A stretch of 64,000 nucleotides of DNA from assembly GCF_014779765.1 (NCBI RefSeq), contig NZ_JACXZA010000009.1, forward strand, positions 124,001 through 188,000. The letters run 5' to 3'. Shown piece by piece: positions 16,965 to 25,753 of the stretch. Position numbers and translations under genes: made by a program. Source of the stretch: Paenibacillus terricola. Lineage in GTDB: Bacteria; Bacillota; Bacilli; Paenibacillales; Paenibacillaceae. The first letter of the stretch is position 1, and the number at the start of each line of letters is the position of its first letter. The notes beneath the pieces were generated by a model that saw only the letters and a list, made by a program, of their open reading frames with translations, was not told where the DNA came from and ran no database searches.

Positions 16965-17723
16965 ATGACGATTCGCACGATTGTAGCAGAGGACGAAGAG
17001 CTTATTTTGCGGAATCTAGTTAAGAAAATCCAAGCGGTCGATCCCATATTTGAAATCATAGATACAGCAACTGACGGTGAAACGGCTCTGCAGTTGCTCG
17101 ATCGCTCGCCGATTGATCTGCTGATCACCGACATCCATATGCCGGTCATCGACGGGCTGGAGCTCATTCGGCAGACGCACTTGAAGCACCCGAACATTCA
17201 TAAGGTTATCATAAGCGGCTATAACGACTTTGAGTACGCTCGTCATGCGCTGAAGCACGAGGTTGTCGATTATTTGCTGAAGCCGGTCAAGCCAAGCGAA
17301 TTGGATCTGGTGCTGGGCAAAATCAAAATCAAGATGAGCCAAGAGCAGGAAGCGCGCGGCGCGGCGAAGGCGGCCAAACTGGATAATCACACCTATACGC
17401 CGGAGGAGATTGTTCAGTCCGTCCAGCTGTTCCTGAAGAACAATTATGCGAAGGAGTTGAATCTAGAGGAGATTGCGCGGGAGTACAACTTCAATTCGTC
17501 GTATCTGACGAAGATCTTCATCAAGCACGCAGGCGAGCCGCCGTCCAAATATTTGATCCGGCTGCGCATCAGCGAAGCCAAGCGACTGCTTGATCAAGAG
17601 AAATCATGGTCCATCAAGGAAGTCGGCGAACGTGTCGGTTATGCGGATCCGTATTACTTCAGCCGCATGTTCAAGCAGGCAACAGGCATGACGCCAAGCG
17701 AATATCGGGGGAAGAGCGGATAG
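16965..17723 (+). CDS. YesN-type response regulator with AraC output domain
   Basis: A 252-residue protein: receiver domain with the acidic pocket E9-D10, phosphoacceptor D56 (LLITDIHMP) and the switch Lys in YLLKPVKPSE, a short linker, and an AraC double helix-turn-helix (LEEIAREYNFNSSYLTK and IKEVGERVGYADPYYFSR). It should activate the divergent transporter and probably the catabolic run when phosphorylated by the YesM kinase. Confidence 0.92.
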   Translation: MTIRTIVAEDEELILRNLVKKIQAVDPIFEIIDTATDGETALQLLDRSPIDLLITDIHMPVIDGLELIRQTHLKHPNIHKVIISGYNDFEYARHALKHEVVDYLLKPVKPSELDLVLGKIKIKMSQEQEARGAAKAAKLDNHTYTPEEIVQSVQLFLKNNYAKELNLEEIAREYNFNSSYLTKIFIKHAGEPPSKYLIRLRISEAKRLLDQEKSWSIKEVGERVGYADPYYFSRMFKQATGMTPSEYRGKSG

Positions 17724-17762
17724 CTGCGTCGTTCCGATGACCGTCGGGCGATTCCAATCGAA

Positions 17763-17802
17763 AAAAGGTTCTTCCCGTCTTGTCGGCGGGAAGAACCTTG
17801 TT
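17763..17802. terminator. Bidirectional terminator between yesN-like and sigma-factor genes
   Basis: A perfect inverted repeat (arms AAGGTTCTTCCCG and complement) with A-rich and T-rich flanks separates the convergent genes. Confidence 0.88.
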
Positions 17803-17805
17803 ATT

Positions 17806-19395
17806 TTAGCCAAGCGTCATATACATCGCGATTGTGCTTCTCTTCGGATCATCTGGCAGCGTAATATCGCCTTGCTCCAGCGCATGCCGCCAGCCCATCG
17901 TGCGCATGTTGTATAGAAACTGACCGGATACAAATTTCAGCTGTTCGTTTAACCGAGCCGGTACATCACGTCCGATAACAACGTATATCGATTTGTAGAA
18001 GCGGTCCATGATCTCTTGCAGCTGCGTGTACACAGGCAAGCTCGTAAGATGGCTGATCTGCGCGAATTGTTTCTGTTTTAATAAGACGAAGTTCAGGATA
18101 ATATCGTCATCCTGCAGCTTTATAAAGGATCGATTCGCCAGACTGTGTACAACTTCTTGCTCTACTGTGCCGAGTGCATGCAACTTACGATTTCCTTGAA
18201 TGACAGAAGCGAGAATGTTGACCTCATGCGACGACATCTCACCTGCCCGATCCCAGATGTCTTGCGTGCCACCGATTTTATAGAAAGCCATCCTAACTTG
18301 CCCATTCACTGTGTTATTATTCCCCGATGACATACTGTATGCGGGATGGAAGTCTTCATAGCCGACAATATCCCAATGTCCTTCGTGCGGACGCTTCGTA
18401 TATCCGCCGCTAATCCCATTAACGCGCTGCACATCATGTGCCACGAAGTCGACCGCCATCGGAATGAGTGTCCAGAGCAGGAAGCTGCGATCCCATGGAT
18501 GCTCCAACAACTGCTGCAATTCCGGTATCGCCTTATCCAGCAGTTCAATCAACCTCGGCGCAAAATCGGCTGCCGCCTCTTCGGTTATCTGAAAAATCTC
18601 ACGCTGCATATCTTTATCAACGATAATAAAGTCCGTCTCGAAGCGTTGGCTCGCCACTTCCTTCAGCAGCGTGCTGTCTACCAGCAGCTTGACCTCTTCT
18701 TCCATGTACGGCATCGAGATGCCTAACTCGAGACAAAGCTCCTCCAAGCTTAAAGGATTCCGATACGCCGCGAACAAGATGTTCTTCGGAATAAGTCGTT
18801 GAATGAGTTTCCACGGCGAGCCGTCATCCCCGTCCCTTCCGCTTTTGCTAAACCAGATATTCTCCGCTTTGAAACTGCGCACGCCAACTTCTCTTGCCAT
18901 TTCGATCCCCTCCCGCATGTTGGTCCGGCATTCGTGAAGCTTGCGCTTGACCGTTCCTTCGGGAAGACCAAGCCTTCTCGCGATCGTACCGATTCGTTCG
19001 CCGTCGAAGTAATAGGCGACGATAATTTCGCGATAGCCGGATGCGAGCAGCGACAGTTCGCGGCGCAGCAGCGCTAGATTTTCCCGCAGCAGCAGTTGCT
19101 CTTCCGCCGTCGCGCCCTCGTCAGCCACGGCTGCCAGCGGCCCGTCTCCGAAGATTGTCGTGCTGCGGCGTTTCTTCTCCTTGGCCCAACGCGCATAGCG
19201 GTTCCTTGCGATTGTCCAGATCCAACGGCCGAGATCGGCCGGACGGCTTCCGTTCGCAAGACTGAGCAGCGCCTGCGAGGCAATGTCCTGTGCCAGATCC
19301 TCTGCTTCCGTTCTACTGCCCGTTTTCTTCAATGAAAAGTAATACAGCTTCTCAAGATAATCCCGCTGAATCTCCGCAGCCATCGTGTCCGGCAT
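17806..19395 (-). CDS. ECF-type sigma factor with a large C-terminal extension
   Basis: A 529-residue protein. Residues about 8-75 form sigma region 2 (DYLEKLYYFSLKKTGSRTEA, EDLAQDI, then RWIWTIARNRYARWA). Residues about 105-155 form region 4 (YREIIVAYYFDGERIGTIAR, LGLPEGTVK). After residue 165 comes a further 360 residues with no transmembrane helix, containing winged-helix-like segments (LSLEELCLELGISMPYMEEE). Usual ECF factors are under 220 residues. The tail may sense a ligand in place of an anti-sigma factor, since no anti-sigma gene is adjacent. ATG 19395 has CAGGTGA upstream. The signal is unknown. Confidence 0.85.
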   Translation of the reverse strand: MPDTMAAEIQRDYLEKLYYFSLKKTGSRTEAEDLAQDIASQALLSLANGSRPADLGRWIWTIARNRYARWAKEKKRRSTTIFGDGPLAAVADEGATAEEQLLLRENLALLRRELSLLASGYREIIVAYYFDGERIGTIARRLGLPEGTVKRKLHECRTNMREGIEMAREVGVRSFKAENIWFSKSGRDGDDGSPWKLIQRLIPKNILFAAYRNPLSLEELCLELGISMPYMEEEVKLLVDSTLLKEVASQRFETDFIIVDKDMQREIFQITEEAAADFAPRLIELLDKAIPELQQLLEHPWDRSFLLWTLIPMAVDFVAHDVQRVNGISGGYTKRPHEGHWDIVGYEDFHPAYSMSSGNNNTVNGQVRMAFYKIGGTQDIWDRAGEMSSHEVNILASVIQGNRKLHALGTVEQEVVHSLANRSFIKLQDDDIILNFVLLKQKQFAQISHLTSLPVYTQLQEIMDRFYKSIYVVIGRDVPARLNEQLKFVSGQFLYNMRTMGWRHALEQGDITLPDDPKRSTIAMYMTLG

Positions 19396-19516
19396 ATACA
19401 AGCTTCACCTGCCTCTTATCTCAATAGTGTCGAATAATGCGAGATGGTTCGGTCTGCTCGAAAACTTTTTTGCTATAATCAACTAGACTCCTTATTCCAT
19501 TATGGAAGGAACGCGG

Positions 19517-20311
19517 GTGCAGCATATGAAGCCTATTCATCATCCATTGGTTTGTATCGGCAATGGCCACAAGCCCCCTAATCTGCATAAATGGGGACCG
19601 GGGGTACGTGATCTTTATGCTTTTCACTATATCGTCAGCGGCAAGGGCGTGCTAGAGACGCGAGGCTCGAGCTTTCATCTGAAAGCTGGCGACAGCTTCG
19701 TGATCTATCCGGACACCGAGGTGTACTACTACCCCGATCTGAGCGATCCTTGGGCGTATGTATGGTTAGAGATCAAAGGCGACGAAGTTCCCGATCTGCT
19801 GTCTAAGACGCAGTTTACACGGGATCGGCCCGTTGCCTCAGCGGCTCCATGTGATTTGACCGCCTTATACCCTGCGGCTCCGAATGCAGACGCCAAGCCG
19901 TTTGAACGCATACGAGCCGAGTCACAGCTTCGTCTCTTGTTGTCGCACTATTTGGAGTATTATCCGAATGAAACAACAATTCCTGCTGCCGACTATGCCA
20001 TAATGGCCAAACAATTTATTGAGCATCATTACTGGAAAGCGAACCTGACTGTCACCGATATTGTGAATGCAGTACGGCTAGAACGCAGCTACCTCTTCCG
20101 CTTATTCAAGGACGCCACAGGCATGTCGCTCTTACGTTATTTGACGGACTATCGAATCCAACGTGCCTGCGAGCTGCTTCGAACGTCGGACTTGTCCATC
20201 AAATCGATCGCTTATTCGGTCGGGTACAAGGATCAGCTCTATTTCTCTCGTGTATTTAAAAAAGCAACGTCCTATACCCCATCGGAGTATATGACGCTGC
20301 ATCATGGTTAG
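19517..20311 (+). CDS. AraC-family transcriptional regulator (cupin sensor + HTH)
   Basis: About 264 residues: an N-terminal AraC-type cupin (FHYIVSGKGVLETRG, LKAGDSFVIYPD, then WAYVWLEIKG) and a C-terminal double HTH (VTDIVNAVRLERSYLFRLF and IKSIAYSVGYKDQLYFSRV). The start is uncertain. GTG 19517 has AAGGA at 6 bases, while ATG 19526 is a downstream option. It is convergent with the alpha-galactosidase gene, which ends 11 bases away, and probably controls sugar genes such as that one. Confidence 0.85.
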   Translation: MQHMKPIHHPLVCIGNGHKPPNLHKWGPGVRDLYAFHYIVSGKGVLETRGSSFHLKAGDSFVIYPDTEVYYYPDLSDPWAYVWLEIKGDEVPDLLSKTQFTRDRPVASAAPCDLTALYPAAPNADAKPFERIRAESQLRLLLSHYLEYYPNETTIPAADYAIMAKQFIEHHYWKANLTVTDIVNAVRLERSYLFRLFKDATGMSLLRYLTDYRIQRACELLRTSDLSIKSIAYSVGYKDQLYFSRVFKKATSYTPSEYMTLHHG

Positions 20312-20322
20312 TGATTCATTCG

Positions 20323-21489
20323 TTATTTGACCAGCTTAGCTCGTACAATTACGCAGTCATGTGCCGGCACATGAGGCGCGAAGCGCTCTTGGAACACGCC
20401 GAGCTCCTTGTGCTCCCAGCAGTCGTACAACGACAGCGACATCCCTGCGGCATTAGGAATGCCAACGTCCCAGAATAACAGCGGCACCTCACGTTGATGA
20501 TCGCTTAGATTGAAGAAGCCGAAAGCCAGATCGCCGTCGCTGAGCACCTTCACGAGCATAAAGACGTCATTTCCGTGGAACCAATTCGGCTCCGGCTTGA
20601 TCCGATAAGCGCCGCGGCCTTCGGCATCCTGATTGATGGCGATGATGTCGCGGTTCAGCAAAATGTCCTTCGTTGCTTGGTTACCGGAACGAACATCGCA
20701 GCCGATCATTAATGGCGATCCCATCATTGCCCATAACGAGAAATGCGTCTTATACTGCGTATCGGTACAGCCTCCATTGCCTTTGCCGATAAATCCGTCG
20801 TTGCTGCCGCCATACATGCCGACAACGAGCATGTCCATATCGTTGTGGCAGAACGAGCCCGTATAGCAGCCCTTGTCCAACTGCGACTGAGCTAGACTCT
20901 TGATGGAATCCCACTTATCTTGAATATCCCCCGTCGAGCGATACATATGCGCCCCTGACTCGCGAATCCACTGATATACATTGTCTTCTCCCCAGTTGCA
21001 GGCGGAGAACAGAATATCTCTTCCGCTGTTCTTGAGCGCCAGGCTCATCCGCTTATACAGCAGTTCACCCGACATCTGCCGCGGCTTGAAGCAGTAATCG
21101 AATTTGAGGAAATCGACGCCCCATTCCGCCAATTTCTTCGCATCTTGGAATTCATGCTCGAAGCTGCCCGGATAACCCGCGCAAGTATTCGTTCCTACGC
21201 ACGAATACATGCCGAACTTGAGGCCCTTCGAGTGAATATAATCCGCAAGCGCTTTCATGCCGCTCGGGAATTTAACAGGGTCTACTACCCAATTGCCCTC
21301 CATGTCCCGCTGCTTCAAGCTCCAGCAATCATCGATGACGATGTATTCGTAACCCGCATCCTTATAGCCTTCTGATACGAATAGATCTGCGACGTCTCGA
21401 ATCAGTTGTTCATTAATATCCCACGTGAACGTGTTCCATGAATTCCATCCCATCGGCGGGGTCAGACCAAGCGGTTTCGAATATTCCAT
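20323..21489 (-). CDS. Alpha-galactosidase, glycoside hydrolase family 27
   Basis: A 388-residue cytosolic enzyme without a signal peptide. It opens with LGLTPPMGWNSWNTF, typical of GH27. The catalytic nucleophile is D131 in LKFDYC and the likely acid/base is D188 in YRSTGDIQ. A C-terminal beta domain follows. It removes terminal alpha-1,6-galactose, or other alpha-D-galactose-like units, from imported oligosaccharides. ATG 21489 follows an AGGAGGCG site; an upstream in-frame start lacks one. Confidence 0.92.
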   Translation of the reverse strand: MEYSKPLGLTPPMGWNSWNTFTWDINEQLIRDVADLFVSEGYKDAGYEYIVIDDCWSLKQRDMEGNWVVDPVKFPSGMKALADYIHSKGLKFGMYSCVGTNTCAGYPGSFEHEFQDAKKLAEWGVDFLKFDYCFKPRQMSGELLYKRMSLALKNSGRDILFSACNWGEDNVYQWIRESGAHMYRSTGDIQDKWDSIKSLAQSQLDKGCYTGSFCHNDMDMLVVGMYGGSNDGFIGKGNGGCTDTQYKTHFSLWAMMGSPLMIGCDVRSGNQATKDILLNRDIIAINQDAEGRGAYRIKPEPNWFHGNDVFMLVKVLSDGDLAFGFFNLSDHQREVPLLFWDVGIPNAAGMSLSLYDCWEHKELGVFQERFAPHVPAHDCVIVRAKLVK

Positions 21490-22059
21490 GATTAGCGCCT
21501 CCTGTGTTCCCGTGCTGGCGGGAATCAACTATTGTCCATTCCATTGTCGAATTGCTAATGGAATTAAATCATAAGCGCCTCTGCCTAGCCTATATCCTGA
21601 CGTTGCTTCTATATGGACAATTGTTGCTTAGGAGGATTGCGAAAGATTTTTCCGATTAAATCGATAAATTAATTGTATACGTAACATGCCTCGTTCAACT
21701 AGCACATGCCCTCATATCGTCGTATCATAAAAGATAGTTGGTTTGCAGCGGAATGCTGTACATATGTGGAGGATAATTCACACGTGGAAGGAGATGTTGA
21801 ACAATGACGGGCGATCATGGCTAACATCCGATATGGCAAGTCGCACCGCAAGCCCCCCACATGGTAAGGACTTTGGCTTTTTCTGCATGTATTAGGGTTT
21901 TATATACGGTTCGGTGATCTTACTTTCAAATAGCTTTTAACTATCATATAATAGTTAGTATCATAATCTAATTTATCACGGAAACAGGCAATGATCGATT
22001 GACTAAAGGTGTGTGACAATATTCACACCCTGAATAATAGTACGTAAGGACGGTAAATC
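21490..22059. other. 570-base intergenic region with two overlapping micro-ORFs
   Basis: No protein gene over 20 codons is evident. A GGAGATG site precedes ATG 21804 for a 6-codon frame ending TAA at 21824. Inside it, ATG 21817 opens a 16-residue frame (MANIRYGKSHRKPPTW) ending at 21867. The region also carries the divergent promoters of the alpha-galactosidase gene and mqo. I saw no riboswitch that I can name. Confidence 0.4.
22012..22027 (+). promoter_or_regulatory. FNR/CRP/Rex-type dyad upstream of mqo
   Basis: TGTGA-CAATAT-TCACA is a perfect TGTGA-N6-TCACA palindrome, 32 bases before the mqo start codon. It matches the Firmicute Fnr box and differs from a Rex box at one inner position. 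Either would link mqo expression to oxygen or NADH status. Confidence 0.55.
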
Positions 22060-23562
22060 ATGAGTAGCAGACAAACTACAGACGTTATCTTAATTGGTGC
22101 CGGAATCATGAGTGCAACACTTGGGGCGCTGCTGAAAGAACTGATGCCATCGTGGAAAATTTCCGTGTTTGAGAAGCTCGGAAGCGCTGGCGAAGAAAGC
22201 TCCAACGAGTGGAACAATGCAGGTACTGGCCACTCTGCCCTGTGTGAGCTGAACTACACGAATGAGAAGCCGGATGGCTCCATTGATATTAATAAAGCGA
22301 TTAAGGTTAATGAAGAGTTCCAGGTGTCCAGACAGTTCTGGTCCTACCTCGTGAACAACAACCTGATCCGCAATCCACGGGACTTTATCGTATCCGTACC
22401 TCATATGAGCTTCGTGCAAGGCGACAAGGACGTTAATTTCCTTCGCAAACGGTTCGCTGCGCTGTCTGCTAACCCGCTGTTCGAAGGTATGGAATTCTCC
22501 GACAGCCCAGAGAAGCTGAAAGAATGGATTCCGCTTATGATGCAGAACCGCGTTGTCGACAAGCCGATCGCGGCAACGAGAAGCGAAGCCGGAACGGACG
22601 TTAACTTCGGCGCGCTGACGCGCATCTTGTTCAAGCAGCTGCAGAAACAGAATGTAAACCTGGAATACAAACGCAGCGTTGAGGACATCAAACGTAAGAG
22701 CGACGGCTTGTGGGAACTGAAGGTTCGCAACCTCGATACGGGCAGCGTAGAGCGTCACGCAGCGCCATTCGTCTTCATCGGCGGCGGCGGCGGCAGTCTC
22801 CACCTGCTCCAGAAAACCGGAATTAAAGAAGGCAAAGGCGTTGGCGGTTTCCCTGTAAGCGGCCTGTTCATGGTGTGCCGCAATCCAGAAGTCGTAGCGA
22901 AGCACCGTGCCAAAGTATACGGCCAAGCACCGGTAGGCGCGCCTCCGATGTCCGTGCCTCACTTGGATACGCGTATGATCGACGGCAAGGAATCGCTGCT
23001 GTTCGGACCGTTCGCAGGCTTCTCGCCGAAGTTCCTGAAGACGGGCTCCATGCTTGACCTGATCACGTCGGTTAAACCGCACAACCTGTTAACGATGCTC
23101 GCAGCTGGCGTGAAGAGCGCTTCGCTGACGATGTACCTGATCAAACAGGTGATGTTGTCCAAAGAACAACGCATGAACGATCTGCGTCAGTTCGTTCCAG
23201 ATGCGAATGGTGCAGACTGGGATCTGCTCGTTGCGGGTCAACGCGTACAGATCATTAAGGATACGCCTACAGGCGGCAAAGGTACGCTGCAATTCGGCAC
23301 CGAAGTCATCAGTGCAGCTGACGGCTCGGTTGCCGCACTGCTCGGCGCATCCCCAGGTGCCTCGACAGCTGTTTCCGTTATGCTCGAAGTGATCAACAAG
23401 TGCTTCCCGCAGCATATCAAGGCTTGGGAGCCGAAGATCAAAGAAATGATTCCTTCGTATGGCGTGAAGCTGATGGAGAACCCTGCGCTGGTCCGCGAGA
23501 TTCAAGCGACGACAGGTCGTGCACTTGGTTTGAAATCCGAGCTGCAAGCTGCAGCTAAATAA
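22060..23562 (+). CDS. mqo: Malate:quinone oxidoreductase
   Basis: A 500-residue FAD enzyme that oxidises malate to oxaloacetate and reduces the membrane quinone pool. The N-terminal FAD motif is [17 protein letters not shown], followed by the Mqo signature [21 protein letters not shown]. The C-terminal [15 protein letters not shown] is also characteristic. Length matches the family. It is monocistronic, with GTAAGGA upstream and a strong terminator behind. Peripheral on the inner membrane face. Confidence 0.96.
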   Translation: MSSRQTTDVILIGAGIMSATLGALLKELMPSWKISVFEKLGSAGEESSNEWNNAGTGHSALCELNYTNEKPDGSIDINKAIKVNEEFQVSRQFWSYLVNNNLIRNPRDFIVSVPHMSFVQGDKDVNFLRKRFAALSANPLFEGMEFSDSPEKLKEWIPLMMQNRVVDKPIAATRSEAGTDVNFGALTRILFKQLQKQNVNLEYKRSVEDIKRKSDGLWELKVRNLDTGSVERHAAPFVFIGGGGGSLHLLQKTGIKEGKGVGGFPVSGLFMVCRNPEVVAKHRAKVYGQAPVGAPPMSVPHLDTRMIDGKESLLFGPFAGFSPKFLKTGSMLDLITSVKPHNLLTMLAAGVKSASLTMYLIKQVMLSKEQRMNDLRQFVPDANGADWDLLVAGQRVQIIKDTPTGGKGTLQFGTEVISAADGSVAALLGASPGASTAVSVMLEVINKCFPQHIKAWEPKIKEMIPSYGVKLMENPALVREIQATTGRALGLKSELQAAAK

Positions 23563-23576
23563 ATATCCACACACAC

Positions 23577-23626
23577 GAAGCGGCCTTCATCCCGATTGCG
23601 GGGCAAAGGCCGCTTCTTCTATTTTG
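23577..23626 (+). terminator. Terminator after mqo
   Basis: Arms GAAGCGGCCTT and AAGGCCGCTTC flank an 18-base loop, followed by a T-rich tract. Confidence 0.88.
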
Positions 23627-23652
23627 TTATCCTACTGCGATAGAGGTGTCCA

Positions 23653-24513
23653 ATGTTAAACAAACAGACAGCTGCCCATTACATATGGGCGAATGCAAGA
23701 CTGCTCGAACGGAGAGTGTTCGACCATGCCTTCTTCGGTGGTTCGGCCCATGATGTTGTACAGGCATTGCGAGCTTATCAGAATGACGATGGCGGCTTCG
23801 GGAATGCGCTGGAGCCGGATCTGCGAGCGCCTGACAGCCAACCGCTCTTCGCGGAGTTTGGTCTTCGTACGCTGTACGAATCGCGTATTCAGGATGCTGC
23901 GCTCGCCAGCGATGTCTGCCGCTACATCGCACAGCATGCGGATCTGAAGCAAGGGATCGCGACGATTACCGAATCGTCACGCCATTATCCTCGCGCTGAG
24001 CATTGGAACCACCCGCAATCGGAACAGCCATCGTTCAGCCGTCTAACCGGCCTTGTTGGATTGCTGAAATGGCAAGGCATTCAGAACGCTTGGCTGGACA
24101 ATGCAGTGGACGTCTGCCTGCGGCATATCGCTTCCGAGAAATATGAAGATTCGCACACGATTCTAACGGCATTCTGTCTACTCGAGAGCTTACCGCAGAC
24201 AGAGGCGATTAAGAAACTGTACGGCAAGCTGTCGGACGAGCTGATGGCCGCACAATGGTTCCGATTGGATGCTGCCACCGAGGGTTATGGTCTCACCCCG
24301 CTGGACTTCGCCCCTGTCGCGAATTCGTACTGCCGCCCGCTTTTCTCGGATGCTGTGATCGAAGAGCATCTGAAAGCGCTCGCGTCCGAACAGGATGAGG
24401 ACGGCGGCTGGCCGATTCAATGGCAGCCTCCGAGTGAGCTTGCGAGGTTGGAATGGCGAGCTTATCGGACGGTTAAGAGCCTCATTACGCTGCAATCCTA
24501 TCGCTGGGAATAA
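23653..24513 (+). CDS. Prenyltransferase/terpenoid-cyclase alpha-toroid fold protein
   Basis: A 286-residue, mostly helical protein with QW-type repeat turns typical of squalene cyclase/prenyltransferase toroids: YQNDDGGFGNALEPD at about residue 43 and ASEQDEDGGWPIQWQ near residue 255. The DXDD catalytic motif of cyclases is not evident and no membrane segment is seen, so it may not be a cyclase. Related proteins in Bacilli are annotated only by fold. No isoprenoid gene is nearby. GAGGTG precedes the start. Confidence 0.7.
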   Translation: MLNKQTAAHYIWANARLLERRVFDHAFFGGSAHDVVQALRAYQNDDGGFGNALEPDLRAPDSQPLFAEFGLRTLYESRIQDAALASDVCRYIAQHADLKQGIATITESSRHYPRAEHWNHPQSEQPSFSRLTGLVGLLKWQGIQNAWLDNAVDVCLRHIASEKYEDSHTILTAFCLLESLPQTEAIKKLYGKLSDELMAAQWFRLDAATEGYGLTPLDFAPVANSYCRPLFSDAVIEEHLKALASEQDEDGGWPIQWQPPSELARLEWRAYRTVKSLITLQSYRWE

Positions 24514-24610
24514 TTTTTTCACGGCCATGTTTGGTTTCGCCTCCGGCTGTCGTTTATTAAGTGATTGGCTCCCTGTATGACAACTACACTTTATAAGGAG
24601 ACAAAGCGCA

Positions 24611-25057
24611 ATGAGTGATGCACAGATTGAAATCGTTCGATTAGGCGAGAGGAAATATATCGGCATTGCGGTAACCTCCCCCTTGAAGAAGGTTAAAGGA
24701 ATTGGCGAAGCACACCAACTCTTCATGGAAAGAAAAGATGAAATTCAAAGTAAAGCAGACGACAGCACTTATGTATGTGTTCATTTTGCAAACGAAGTAT
24801 TGTTCACCTATGTCTATTGCATGGAAGTAACCGAACTACAACCTATTCCAGAGGGTATGATTGGTTTTGAAGTGCCAAGTAACCAATATGTAAAAGTACA
24901 GTCCAATGGTGAAGAACCATATGGACTTATCGAAACATTTCTAAGGGACAAAGGAATGCAAAGTTCAAATTCCGTTTCATTTGAAGTATTTCAGTTTGGC
25001 AAAGAGGAAAGTAAGTATCAAGCTGAAATCCTAGTTCCAGTTGGTGGACGTGAATGA
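24611..25057 (+). CDS. GyrI-like small-molecule-binding protein
   Basis: A 148-residue stand-alone GyrI-like (SOUL-like) ligand-binding domain. It starts IEIVRLGERKYIGIAVTSP, has the central CMEVTELQPIPEGMIGFEVPSNQYVKV and ends with a strand bearing an acidic group (QAEILVPVG), as in effector domains of AraC/MerR multidrug regulators. It lacks a DNA-binding domain. Such proteins bind or hydrolyse hydrophobic compounds. A paralogue follows at 25169. Confidence 0.72.
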   Translation: MSDAQIEIVRLGERKYIGIAVTSPLKKVKGIGEAHQLFMERKDEIQSKADDSTYVCVHFANEVLFTYVYCMEVTELQPIPEGMIGFEVPSNQYVKVQSNGEEPYGLIETFLRDKGMQSSNSVSFEVFQFGKEESKYQAEILVPVGGRE

Positions 25058-25168
25058 ATGCGTAGATATGCATCGAACGCCTGAAGAGGTTGAACGGTTG
25101 AAAGGTCATCTGTTCGGTTTGGTCTGTTGATTGGGCGGCTGTTGCTGCGGTCATGGGAGAGTGAAACG

Positions 25169-25654
25169 ATGATGCGAGTGGAGATTGTGGAGACAGAGCG
25201 TATCTCAACCTATATAGGGGTAAGGGCATGCGCGTATTTCTCGGATCTAGGTGCTGCGGTTGGCCGTGCATTCGACGAACTAATCAGCAGGAGCGATGAA
25301 ATTAAGAATATCCGGAACACTAACGTTACATATGGGATAACTCCACCCAATTATAAGGGCAATAACGGTGTCGTCGATTTCTACAGCTGTTATGAGGTCG
25401 ACCCGATTGAAAGCCTGCCGCATGGGATGGTACATCTCCATCTACTTCCCCGTGTGTATGCCATGACTCATTATAAAGGGCCTGCCAGCCAGACGGGCAA
25501 CGCTTATGATTTCACGACCCAGTGGCTGAAGGATAACGGTTATGAATACGACGATGTCGCTTATTATTTGGAGCGCTACGACGAGAAGACGGTGGTCGGT
25601 TCCGATGATGATCGGAGCGAGATGCAGATTTGGACGCCGGTGAAGAAGCGATAA
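25169..25654 (+). CDS. GyrI-like effector-binding domain protein, second copy
   Basis: A 161-residue paralogue of the preceding gene with the same architecture: VEIVETERISTYIGVR at the start, CYEVDPIESLPHGMVHLHLLPRVYAMTHYKG in the middle and EMQIWTPVKK at the end. ATG 25169 is chosen since GGGAGAGTG precedes it; the upstream in-frame ATG lacks a site. Identity to the first copy is low, so the pair is old or separately acquired. Role unknown. Confidence 0.7.
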   Translation: MMRVEIVETERISTYIGVRACAYFSDLGAAVGRAFDELISRSDEIKNIRNTNVTYGITPPNYKGNNGVVDFYSCYEVDPIESLPHGMVHLHLLPRVYAMTHYKGPASQTGNAYDFTTQWLKDNGYEYDDVAYYLERYDEKTVVGSDDDRSEMQIWTPVKKR

Positions 25655-25673
25655 CACAATGTTCAAAAAATAG

Positions 25674-25716
25674 GAAATGGCGGTGCAGGGGATACCACCC
25701 GACACCGCCATTTCTT
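25674..25716. terminator. Bidirectional terminator between GyrI-like and ABC genes
   Basis: Arms GAAATGGCGGTG and CACCGCCATTTC. A second small hairpin (GCGAAG-CTCT-GCTTCGC) follows at 25724-25741 on the minus-strand operon side. Confidence 0.85.
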
Positions 25717-25753
25717 ATTGCACTGCGAAGCTCTGCTTCGCGTTCTGGTCCCT

